64,000 nt of DNA from Spirosoma luteum DSM 19990 (GTDB lineage: Bacteria; Bacteroidota; Bacteroidia; Cytophagales; Spirosomataceae). The DNA lies in NCBI RefSeq assembly GCF_000374065.1, contig NZ_KB893258.1, positions 1 through 64,000 of the forward strand, in the 5' to 3' direction. The notes below the pieces were generated by a model, which was not told the origin of the DNA, did no database searches, and worked only from the letters and a program-made list of their open reading frames with translations. The position numbers and the translations under genes are program-made. This document shows, piece by piece, positions 9,401 to 15,124 of the stretch (its first letter is position 1; the number at the start of each line of letters is the position of its first letter).

Positions 9401-9671
9401 CCGGTTGCGGCTTCGTCCGATTCTGATGACCTCGCTGGCGTTTATTCTGGGCGTGGTGCCGCTGGCTATCGCTACGGGAGCCGGGGGAGTGGCCCGGGCC
9501 ACCATTGGCCGCACGGTGCTGGGCGGTATGCTGGCGGCTACCTCACTGGCTATCTTCGTTGTGCCCGTACTGTATGTGGGCATCACCCGGCTGGCCTATG
9601 GCAAGAAAGGTCTGGAAGCGTTGAAAAAGAAAGGTAAGAAAAAGGAGAAGGAGGAAAGTGTAGCGGTGTAA
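6492..9671 (+). CDS. RND multidrug efflux pump, AcrB/HAE1 type
   Basis: Proton-driven inner-membrane pump of 1059 residues, the size of AcrB/MexB. It starts with GTG at 6492 (FAEVFINRPVMAIVVSIVIV), with purine-rich AAGAAGAA just before it. The first transmembrane helix is followed by 'YPSITPPVVQVTANYTGADA', the usual start of the porter domain. The helix 4 region contains 'FAFVLAIGIVVDDAIVVVEA' (about 400-420), with the paired Asp residues of the proton relay. The C-terminal half repeats the layout, with 'LIGLAAKNAILIVEFAKERV' near 940. The protein ends in a Lys-rich cytoplasmic tail. It is the last gene of the TolC-adaptor-pump operon and is followed by a strong palindromic terminator. Drug or solvent specificity is unknown. 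Confidence 0.95.
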   Translation: MFAEVFINRPVMAIVVSIVIVALGVLALLSLPVSQYPSITPPVVQVTANYTGADAQTVEQTVATPIETQVNGTPGLDYIQTNATNDGRMTMNVTFKVGTDVDIAALDVQNRAGIATPQLPEAVTRLGVTVRKRNPSLFMLVAIFSPKGTHDVSFTDNYTNIYIRDALLRVPGVGDIFSRADDFSMRIWLKPDRLAQLGLTVDEVLAALQEQNLQIAGGSVGGPPQPSSQAFEYSVFTNSQLTKEEDFRNIVVRSNPSLGALVHLSDVARVQLGKFSYASNSFVDGKRASYLLVYQLPGSNALETAKGVYETMDRLKKTFPPDVDYVVPFESVSVIQVSIEEVVITLLEALVLVILVVFLFLQSWRATLITLLAIPVSIIGTFALFVPLGFTINNLTLFAFVLAIGIVVDDAIVVVEAVQANIDKGQSPRDATLSAMREISAPVIAIALILAAVFVPVGFIPGIVGRLYQQFAITIAVSVLISAFVALSLTPALCTLMLRPMHIDEKATGLNKFFYKFNQWFGRMTDSYSNGVRRLIKATPLVIVGLVVVYIGTGMLFRAKPTGFIPTEDEGRIFVTYEIPEAASTARSLEVLTEMMAILKKQPYVAHFTALGGLNAITFASKSNSGTVFIQLKPWDERTGEGMQADSLVPKLQRAFAGLTDAKIQAILPPAIPGLGQSSGFTFEIQQRETQDDVQAFEGVVRNFLTELNQRPEIGRAYSYFTAQSPAYRVDLDREQAKKLGLNVANVYQTIQTLLGSRYVNDFIIYGRKFRVVAQADTMYRDDIKKLNQFYVRNAGGQLIPLSSVVKTTVIENAPLISHFNLFRSVEINGSAKPGFSSSQANDALIEVAAKVLPAGYAYDFGGLSREEINAGNSSIFIFALSITFVFLFLAALYESWSVPFSVLLSVPIGALGAILALTLFPYLSNNVYAQIGLITLIGLAAKNAILIVEFAKERVDKGEDLLESTIEAVRLRLRPILMTSLAFILGVVPLAIATGAGGVARATIGRTVLGGMLAATSLAIFVVPVLYVGITRLAYGKKGLEALKKKGKKKEKEESVAV

Positions 9672-9686
9672 CTGTACTCCATACCA

Positions 9687-9746
9687 CTATTTAAAACAGA
9701 AGCTCCTCCAAACCAGCTGGTTTGGAGGAGCTTCTGTTTTAAATAG
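9687..9746. terminator. 60-bp perfect palindrome, terminator of the efflux operon
   Basis: Two 30-base arms are exact reverse complements with no spacer; the centre reads CCAG|CTGG and the outer ends are AT-rich (CTATTTAAAACAG ... CTGTTTTAAATAG). It lies 16 bases after the pump stop codon. A GC-rich core flanked by A- and T-tracts is what a bidirectional intrinsic terminator looks like. The following 256 bases, to the next gene at 10003, hold nothing else I can identify. Confidence 0.85.
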
Positions 9747-10002
9747 CCTTGACCACCGTATTAGGTGATAGTCGATTTCTTCTAAACCGGGTGCACAGGC
9801 TGTTTAAGGTAAACCGCATTGCGACGGAGAAAGGCTGGCCTGTATGAAATGTAGTACTTACCCTGCTTACGTTCCTGTCGGCATTCGCCTGGCATGCCCG
9901 TTTCCTCACTCTCCATAATCAGCACCCAACTACCAAAGCCTACGCGGGTTAAACGGGACAGGTAGTATCAATAAGGCTTTCACAATAAACCGTTAAAACG
10001 CT

Positions 10003-10491
10003 ATGAACACAATGGATGAACTAATGATCCACACAATTCAGGATCTGTATTCGGCTGAACAACAAGCCCTGGAAGCGATGCCTCAACTGGCCCAGCGCGT
10101 ACAAAACGATCAACTCCGGGAGGCCTTCCAGCGCCACCAGCGGGAAACGGAAGACCAGGTTTCCCGGCTGGAACAGATTGCTCAGCAATTGGGCATTGAT
10201 CCCGAAGGGGAAACGTGTATGGCTATGCAGGGGCTAATTGAGGAAGCCCAGGACTTACTGGGTCAACTGGACGACGGACCCGTTGCCGATGCGGCCATTA
10301 TTGGGGCTGCCCAGAAGATGGAACACTACGAGATTGCCTCGTACGGAACCGCCCGAACCCTGGCCGCGCAGGCCGGTCAAACGCAGATTGCCGATCTGCT
10401 GCAGACTACCCTTCAGGAGGAGAAAGCAACCGACGAAAAACTAACCACTATTGCTACGCAGTCAGTGAATCAGCAGGCGGCTCAGGAGTAA
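10003..10491 (+). CDS. DUF892 (YciE/YciF) ferritin-like stress protein
   Basis: A 162-residue all-helical protein starting MNTMDELMIHTIQDLYSAEQ. The 'L-x-D-x-Y-x-A-E-(Q)-x-A' pattern near residues 13-24, a central 'RHQRETEDQVSRLEQIAQQL' helix, and 'AAQKMEHYEIASYGTARTLA' with its E-H-Y-E cluster match the DUF892 family, a four-helix ferritin-like fold with carboxylate/His metal ligands. Family members (YciE, YciF) are induced by general, osmotic and nutrient stress; their biochemical role is not settled. Acidic Q/E-rich composition is normal for the family. It opens the stress-related region that runs to about 30 kb. Confidence 0.9.
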   Translation: MNTMDELMIHTIQDLYSAEQQALEAMPQLAQRVQNDQLREAFQRHQRETEDQVSRLEQIAQQLGIDPEGETCMAMQGLIEEAQDLLGQLDDGPVADAAIIGAAQKMEHYEIASYGTARTLAAQAGQTQIADLLQTTLQEEKATDEKLTTIATQSVNQQAAQE

Positions 10492-10554
10492 ACCAGTTGT
10501 GCTGGTTTACCGGGAGTGCTATCTGCTTTTCTTATTGCTGGCCTTACTAGCAGG

Positions 10555-10857
10555 ATGATGGACGCTACGTTTGATTTGATTTTAAGTGCGTGCCCGTTGC
10601 TGGGTATCGATCCTGGAAATAAAACGAGTGCTGAGCTGGAAGTACTCGTCTGGAAAGCAATGTATAAGCGGCTGGCTTCCCATGTCGAGCAAATGCAGGC
10701 GGCTTACGAACGGATTTTGCTGGGGGAGTACAATCCAGCGGTTGAGCATTACCAGTTTGAACTGGATGTAGCATTTTTAACCGATCATTTTCTGAGTCGA
10801 CGACCTTTTGATCTGCTCGAGTTCCTCCGCGCAAATCAACAGTTACGTGCCTGCTAG
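10555..10857 (+). CDS. Small hypothetical protein (100 aa)
   Basis: I do not recognise this family. Starting at the ATG at 10555 (MMDATFDLILSACPLLGIDP), which follows a purine-rich GCAGG, it gives 100 residues with a helical, amphipathic pattern ('SHVEQMQAAYERILLGEYNP') and an aromatic C-terminal part ('FLSRRPFDLLEFLRANQQL'). The frame is open up to 10516 but the longer form adds a hydrophobic leader with poorer codon use. It lies 63 bases after the DUF892 gene on the same strand, so the two may be co-transcribed, and it is followed by a strong hairpin at 10924. Confidence 0.6.
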   Translation: MMDATFDLILSACPLLGIDPGNKTSAELEVLVWKAMYKRLASHVEQMQAAYERILLGEYNPAVEHYQFELDVAFLTDHFLSRRPFDLLEFLRANQQLRAC

Positions 10858-10923
10858 ATCCACGTTGGCAGCGCGTTTAAACAGCATACTGGAGCAGGAA
10901 ATGCGTGTTTAACTAGTGTATTC

Positions 10924-10954
10924 AGCAAAGGTCTGCCAATGGCAGACCTTTGCT
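10924..10954. terminator. Bidirectional intrinsic terminator hairpin
   Basis: AGCAAAGGTCTGCC and GGCAGACCTTTGCT are exact 14-base complements around the loop AAT. It sits between a plus-strand gene ending at 10857 and a minus-strand gene ending at 10959, so it probably serves both. Confidence 0.8.
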
Positions 10955-10958
10955 GGTA

Positions 10959-11141
10959 TTAATCCACGCTGTTTGCGTTAGCCTTGGTTTGCTTCTTCTT
11001 AGCTGAATCGCTCTTCTCCGTGGTTTTCTTCGTGGAGCGCTGTCGACTGCCCGATTTGCCAGCCTGCCCTTCTTCCTGCTGGTTTTTATGGCTGTTGCCT
11101 CCGCTGATTTGCGGGGAGTAGTACTTAATACCTATGTTCAT
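10959..11141 (-). CDS. Small Lys/Ser/Gln-rich hypothetical protein (60 aa)
   Basis: Starting at the ATG at 11141 (MNIGIKYYSPQISGGNSHKN) the product is 60 residues. It is strongly hydrophilic and basic at the end ('KKTTEKSDSAKKKQTKANAN') and is likely disordered. The frame stays open upstream to 11408, but that part overlaps a better small frame (11161-11352) on the same strand, so I take only the short form. It ends at the shared terminator hairpin. No family recognised. The low-complexity composition is common in small stress-induced proteins, but that is inference. Confidence 0.45.
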   Translation of the reverse strand: MNIGIKYYSPQISGGNSHKNQQEEGQAGKSGSRQRSTKKTTEKSDSAKKKQTKANANSVD

Positions 11142-11160
11142 TGCCGTAAGGATTTGTTCC

Positions 11161-11352
11161 TTATTTACTGTGTCCCGATTTGCTTCCTCCCGTCGAACCA
11201 CCCGCACTTCGGCTCCCTTTCGACGAACTTTTGTGGGAGGTGGAACTGCGCCCATTTCCTTTGCTGCCGTGGCCCGTGCCATTGTCCTGATTGCCGGTAA
11301 TGCGTTGGCCTTCGTATTCTTTTTCGACTTTCTCCAGTGTTTTATCTGCCAT
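11161..11352 (-). CDS. Small Gly/Ser/Lys-rich hypothetical protein (63 aa)
   Basis: Begins MADKTLEKVEKEYEGQRITG, a short charged helix, and continues as a Gly/Ser/Lys/His tail ('KSSSKGSRSAGGSTGGSKSG') with no hydrophobic core, so it is probably disordered. It ends 19 bases before the start of the next small gene on the same strand, which suggests a two-gene unit. I prefer it to the overlapping 149-residue frame because its N-terminus looks like a real protein start while the overlapping frame reads as basic noise there. Function unknown. Confidence 0.5.
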   Translation of the reverse strand: MADKTLEKVEKEYEGQRITGNQDNGTGHGSKGNGRSSTSHKSSSKGSRSAGGSTGGSKSGHSK

Positions 11353-11587
11353 TTTATTGCGTGTTTAAGAAATTGTTTACGTTGATTTAGCGGAAAAACT
11401 AAAGCCATTGGCTACTGTTCTGAAGGCGGTTTAGGAATGAGGTTCTGGCCCCGCCGAAGGGATTCAGTCAATCCGTATTTTTAGTACGCTGCCAGTTAGG
11501 GGGTACTCAGCCCGTTGCTGGCTGGAAGCTCCCTGCCGGGCGCTGGTCACAAATCGGGTTAATACGGGCGGATGGTATTTTTGCAGG

Positions 11588-11604
11588 GGCTGAAAAATTC
11601 AGCC
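11588..11604. terminator. Short hairpin downstream of the small acidic gene
   Basis: GGCTGAA (11588-11594) pairs with TTCAGCC (11598-11604) around AAA. On the minus strand it lies 38-54 bases past the stop of the gene at 11642, a usual place for a terminator, though the stem is short and no clear T-tract follows. Confidence 0.35.
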
Positions 11605-11641
11605 GGAAACGGAGAGACTACGTGTAACTCGACAACCCTGC

Positions 11642-11941
11642 TTAATCGTCCAGGCCCATCACCGCGGCATCGTATTCATTAGTCCGTTCTCCGTCGCCCG
11701 ACAGGCCACCGGCCAGGCCATCTGCCCCCAGAATTGTAGAATCATCCTTGCTATCTGTTGTTTCGTTGGCCTCCGTATCCATGATATGCTGCGCAGCAAC
11801 CGCATTGTCATTGTCGCTCAGGGCCGCCGTACCTTGTGGTGCGTCTATGGTATGTTCCTCGGCAGCAGCCTCGTTATTTAAACGGCTGCCGGTTGGTTCT
11901 GCCGTCTGGTCCGGATTGGGTTGTCTGCTCGTTGATGTCAT
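11642..11941 (-). CDS. Small acidic hypothetical protein (99 aa)
   Basis: From the ATG at 11941 (MTSTSRQPNPDQTAEPTGSR) it is a 99-residue, very acidic, Ala/Asp/Thr-rich protein with few hydrophobic residues and no Cys, probably disordered. The C-terminus 'GLSGDGERTNEYDAAVMGLD' is the most structured-looking part. The frame is open to 12124, but that stretch is basic and unlike the rest, so it is probably non-coding. No family recognised. Together with its neighbours it makes a run of small polar proteins near the DUF892 gene, as seen in general-stress regulons; that link is inference. Confidence 0.5.
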   Translation of the reverse strand: MTSTSRQPNPDQTAEPTGSRLNNEAAAEEHTIDAPQGTAALSDNDNAVAAQHIMDTEANETTDSKDDSTILGADGLAGGLSGDGERTNEYDAAVMGLDD

Positions 11942-12265
11942 GATGATCGTTGGTTTGTGTTTTAGCCTGAATAGTTTATCAGGCCTAACTCCGGTTGGGC
12001 CGAAAAGGAATAAAGCGGGCTCCGAAAGTGAGGATTGGGGCCCTATCCTGAGGGGCGTGGCAGGATGGATGAACTGACTACGCCGGACCATTCCCTCATT
12101 AGGCGTATGGCTGGTTACGCTCAATTAAATTGGTTGTGGGCTAAACCAATCTCCAGAAGCCATAATGCCTGGCCAGTGGCAGCCCACAGGCAATGCTGAA
12201 CAACCCTCCCAACAACCTAAAGGAATCAATCCGGGTTGTATGCCTGTTTAGTCAACTTTTCACCT

Positions 12266-13195
12266 ATGTATACAATGGCCATCCACGGCGGCTCGGGAAC
12301 CATTAACCGAACCGAAATTACCCCGGAAGAGGAAAGCGCCTTTCGGGTCGGACTGGAAGCGGCACTCAATGCGGGGTATGCGGTATTAAAGCAGGGCGGC
12401 AGTGCGCTCGATGCCGTAGAACAGGCCGTTCGGAGCCTGGAAGACAATGAACGCTTCAACGCGGGTAAAGGCGCGGTTTTTTCGGCCAGTGGCCGGCACG
12501 AACTGGATGCTTCCATCATGTGTGGCCAGACGCTGAACGCCGGCGCCGTGGCCGGCGTCACCAATGTCCGCAACCCCATTTCCCTGGCCAGGGCCGTTAT
12601 GGAGCAATCGGAGAACGTCTTTCTGCTGGGAAGCGGGGCCGAAGACTTTGCCCGGGACCAGAAGTTGCCCATTGAGCCGGATGAGTACTTCTTTACTGAA
12701 CTCCGTTATCAGCAGCTTGCCGAAGCGCAGCAGGCCAATAAAACGCAGAAAACGCAGCTGGACCACAGCAAGCGGAACACCGGCAAAGGAACGGTTGGTG
12801 CCGTAGCGCTCGACCAGCACGGCAATCTGGCCGCGGCCACCTCCACCGGCGGGTTAACCAATAAAAAATACGGACGCGTGGGCGATACCCCCGTTATCGG
12901 CGCTGGTACCTACGCCAATAATGAAACCTGCGCGGTGTCGTGCACGGGCTACGGGGAGTTTTTTATCCGGTCGGTGGTAGCCTATGATATTTCCTGCCTG
13001 ATGGCCTACAAAGGGTTGTCGCTGAAAGAAGCCTGTGCCTACGTTGTACAGGATAAGCTGAACGTAATGGGTGGGGAAGGGGGTTTGATTGCTGTTGACC
13101 GGGCCGGGAATGTCGAACTGCCCTTCAACTCAGAGGGGATGTACCGGGCCTGGCGTAACCAGATGGGCCAGGGCGAGGTGGCCATCTTTGCCTGA
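12266..13195 (+). CDS. iaaA: Isoaspartyl peptidase / plant-type L-asparaginase (Ntn hydrolase)
   Basis: Hydrolyses beta-aspartyl dipeptides and asparagine. The protein starts MYTMAIHGGSGTINRTEITP (ATG at 12266); 'IHGGSGT' is the standard N-terminus. 'GGSALDAVEQAVRSLEDNER' and 'FNAGKGAVF' follow. The autocleavage site 'GKGTVGAVALDQHGNLAAAT' is present, where the Thr after Gly becomes the N-terminal nucleophile of the beta subunit, and then 'STGGLTNKKYGRVGDTPVIG' with the substrate-binding Arg and Asp. At 309 residues the length is normal. The gene ends 3 bases from the end of a convergent cyanophycinase gene. In this setting its likely substrate is beta-Asp-Arg released from cyanophycin, the last step of polymer use. 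Confidence 0.92.
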   Translation: MYTMAIHGGSGTINRTEITPEEESAFRVGLEAALNAGYAVLKQGGSALDAVEQAVRSLEDNERFNAGKGAVFSASGRHELDASIMCGQTLNAGAVAGVTNVRNPISLARAVMEQSENVFLLGSGAEDFARDQKLPIEPDEYFFTELRYQQLAEAQQANKTQKTQLDHSKRNTGKGTVGAVALDQHGNLAAATSTGGLTNKKYGRVGDTPVIGAGTYANNETCAVSCTGYGEFFIRSVVAYDISCLMAYKGLSLKEACAYVVQDKLNVMGGEGGLIAVDRAGNVELPFNSEGMYRAWRNQMGQGEVAIFA

Positions 13196-13198
13196 GTA

Positions 13199-14038
13199 TT
13201 ACGAAAACTTTTTGTTGCGCAGGGTGAAGTTGTTCCCGTGGCTAAGCACGTGCACCAGTAGATTCTCGATGAAAATATCGTGCTTGACCTGCGCTACGGT
13301 GAGGTTCGCTTCTTTGAGGCTGCGCCCATCAATGAGCGTAACCAGGCCAGAACCAATGGCTTCGAGTTTGTTGCCTTTGCGGATAATAATGCCGGTATCT
13401 TCTTCCAGGCCGATACCGATGTGGGTTGGGTTTTGCGCTACGGCGAAGGCCAGGCGTCGAAAACGGCCCCGTACCATAAAATGAGTATCAATGATGGCAT
13501 CATGCACCAGCGCCAGGCCGGGCAGTAAGTCGACATCCGGTTGTTGTGTGTTCTCGTCCGCACGCGGGTAAATCATCAGGTCCGACATCGCCATGGCCCC
13601 GGCACTGGTTCCGGCAATGACGATGTGTTCCTGAACGTAGCGTTCGTGCAGGAGTTGACAAAAGGCGGTATTGCTAAACACGGAGGTTAACAGCAGCTGA
13701 TCCCCGCCCGAAAACAGAATGCCCCCGCAGGTTCGGATACGGGCCAGTATGTCGGGATGGTCCGCTTCCCGGGGCGACGTAATGTGCATGGGCCGGATGT
13801 TGGTATGGCCCAGTTTTTTGAACGCCCGGCTGTATTGATACGCAACGGATTTAGGAATGCTGGAAGCCGTCGTTACGAGTTCCAGACACGCATCGGCATT
13901 GTTGATTTCGGCGATGATTCGGTATAAAATGCCCGCGTTAACAAAGGCATGAACGGTATCGTGAACGTGGAGTGGCCTGGTTTTGGCTCCCTTGTCTTCA
14001 TTTCCGCCAATGGCAATCAGGGTACCTCGTATATGCAT
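13199..14038 (-). CDS. cphB: Cyanophycinase, peptidase family S51 (copy with intact catalytic Glu)
   Basis: An exopeptidase-type serine hydrolase that releases beta-Asp-Arg from cyanophycin. Of its 279 residues the key parts are: 'LIAIGGNED' at the N-terminus, 'GGILFSGGDQLLL' (about 103-115), the nucleophile elbow 'IAGTSAGAMAMS' with Ser near 143, 'AIIDTHFMVRGRFRRL' with the catalytic His near 184, and 'IGIGLEEDTGIIIR' with a Glu where CphB has the third triad residue. No signal peptide is seen, so it acts in the cytoplasm. It is transcribed away from a second copy at 14169, sharing a 130-base promoter region, and converges with the isoaspartyl peptidase gene. Confidence 0.88.
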   Translation of the reverse strand: MHIRGTLIAIGGNEDKGAKTRPLHVHDTVHAFVNAGILYRIIAEINNADACLELVTTASSIPKSVAYQYSRAFKKLGHTNIRPMHITSPREADHPDILARIRTCGGILFSGGDQLLLTSVFSNTAFCQLLHERYVQEHIVIAGTSAGAMAMSDLMIYPRADENTQQPDVDLLPGLALVHDAIIDTHFMVRGRFRRLAFAVAQNPTHIGIGLEEDTGIIIRKGNKLEAIGSGLVTLIDGRSLKEANLTVAQVKHDIFIENLLVHVLSHGNNFTLRNKKFS

Positions 14039-14168
14039 GGTGCAGGGGGTTAGGCTGGTTGGGGGAACGTACGGTCATTCGTTGCCGAAAAATGGCCCCG
14101 CTATTTAACACACGGCCCGCCTATTGGTTTTATTGTTTTTATAAATCCACAAGTAAACATAAACAAGC
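14039..14168. promoter_or_regulatory. Shared divergent promoter region of the two cyanophycinase genes
   Basis: These 130 bases separate two divergent starts. The half nearest the plus-strand gene is AT-rich (TTTTATTGTTTTTATAAATC), suggesting a promoter, but I see no exact Bacteroidota consensus. Divergent arrangement allows joint control of both hydrolases. Confidence 0.35.
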
Positions 14169-15038
14169 ATGACAGTACCTAAAGGAAAACTTATTCTTAT
14201 CGGCGGTGGGGAAGCAAAAGACCCGGATGACAAGGCGGTTTCCAGCGAACTTCGCAAGGTCGACTTTTTTAAACTGGGCATCCTGGCCGAATTCTTAACG
14301 GAAGTGAACGGACCAGCGTCCCGAATTGAGGTGATACCCGCAGCTTCGGATATTCCCGATGAGATGGGCGAAAGTTACCGAAAGGCGTTCCGGGAACTGG
14401 GCTGTAACCACGTACACGTGCTGCCCATAAACAGCCATAACCAGGCCGACAACCGGGAAAACCTGCAGCGCATTGACAAGGCCGACGGTGTCTACTTTAC
14501 GGGCGGTGATCAAACAACGCTGGTTGATAAGTTGCTGGATACCGCGCTGCTGGCCCGAATCCACGAACGCTACGAGAACGACGACTTCGTGATTGCGGGT
14601 ACGAGTGCCGGGGCAGCCGCTATGCCCGCCCTGGCCATCAAGGAAGGGAAAAGTGCGGAGTCCCTGGTTAAAGGCATGGTAGAAACCGAAAAAGGGCTCT
14701 CACTACTACCCCAGGCCATCATCGACACCCACTTTATGCAACGCAGCCGCTTTCCCCGGTTAACGGAAGCCCTCATGCGTAATCCCGGCCTGCTGGGCAT
14801 CGGGCTTTGCACCGACTCCGGCGTTGTTATTTCCCGCGGGGATGTGCTAAGGGCCATTGGCTCCGGGAGTGTCTTTATTATTGATACGGACAACGTACGG
14901 GATACCAACTACTACGAGGTTCCTGAACTTCAGTCCGTTTACGTGAATGGCCTGCGCGTCAACGTACTGGCTAAAGGGGCGTCGTACTACCTGAAAGACC
15001 GGCTCTTTACACGAACGGAAGAAAAAGGTTTTTCCTGA
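14169..15038 (+). CDS. Cyanophycinase-like protein, peptidase family S51 (catalytic Glu position altered)
   Basis: A paralogue of the divergent gene, 289 residues, starting MTVPKGKLILIGGGEAKDPD. 'GVYFTGGDQTTLVDKLLD', the nucleophile elbow 'IAGTSAGAAAMP' (Ser near 147) and 'AIIDTHFMQRSRFPRL' with the His are all kept. At the third triad position, however, it reads 'IGIGLCTDSGVVIS' where the other copy has 'IGIGLEEDTGIIIR': the aligned Glu is Thr. From knowledge of CphB (Ser, His, Glu triad) this copy may be slower, altered in specificity, or a binding/regulatory subunit. It sits between the other cyanophycinase and CphA; a hairpin separates it from the convergent cphA. Confidence 0.85.
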   Translation: MTVPKGKLILIGGGEAKDPDDKAVSSELRKVDFFKLGILAEFLTEVNGPASRIEVIPAASDIPDEMGESYRKAFRELGCNHVHVLPINSHNQADNRENLQRIDKADGVYFTGGDQTTLVDKLLDTALLARIHERYENDDFVIAGTSAGAAAMPALAIKEGKSAESLVKGMVETEKGLSLLPQAIIDTHFMQRSRFPRLTEALMRNPGLLGIGLCTDSGVVISRGDVLRAIGSGSVFIIDTDNVRDTNYYEVPELQSVYVNGLRVNVLAKGASYYLKDRLFTRTEEKGFS

Positions 15039-15046
15039 TGCCAACA

Positions 15047-15099
15047 GCAGACTGATTGGCAGGATTGGAGTTCATCCTTACTCCGGCCAATCAGCCTGC
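15047..15099. terminator. Bidirectional terminator hairpin between cyanophycinase and cphA
   Basis: GCAGACTGATTGGC (15047-15060) pairs with GCCAATCAGCCTGC (15086-15099) with one mismatch, and an inner GGAG/CTCC pair extends it. It lies between convergent genes ending at 15038 and 15125. Confidence 0.65.
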
Positions 15100-15124
15100 T
15101 CTTCATTGGGCGTCAGTTGGCTGC

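Noticed and set aside
10959-11408. A single 149-residue protein on the minus strand
   Set aside because: Its first half overlaps a better small frame (11161-11352) in another phase and reads as basic noise; only the last 60 residues are kept as a gene.
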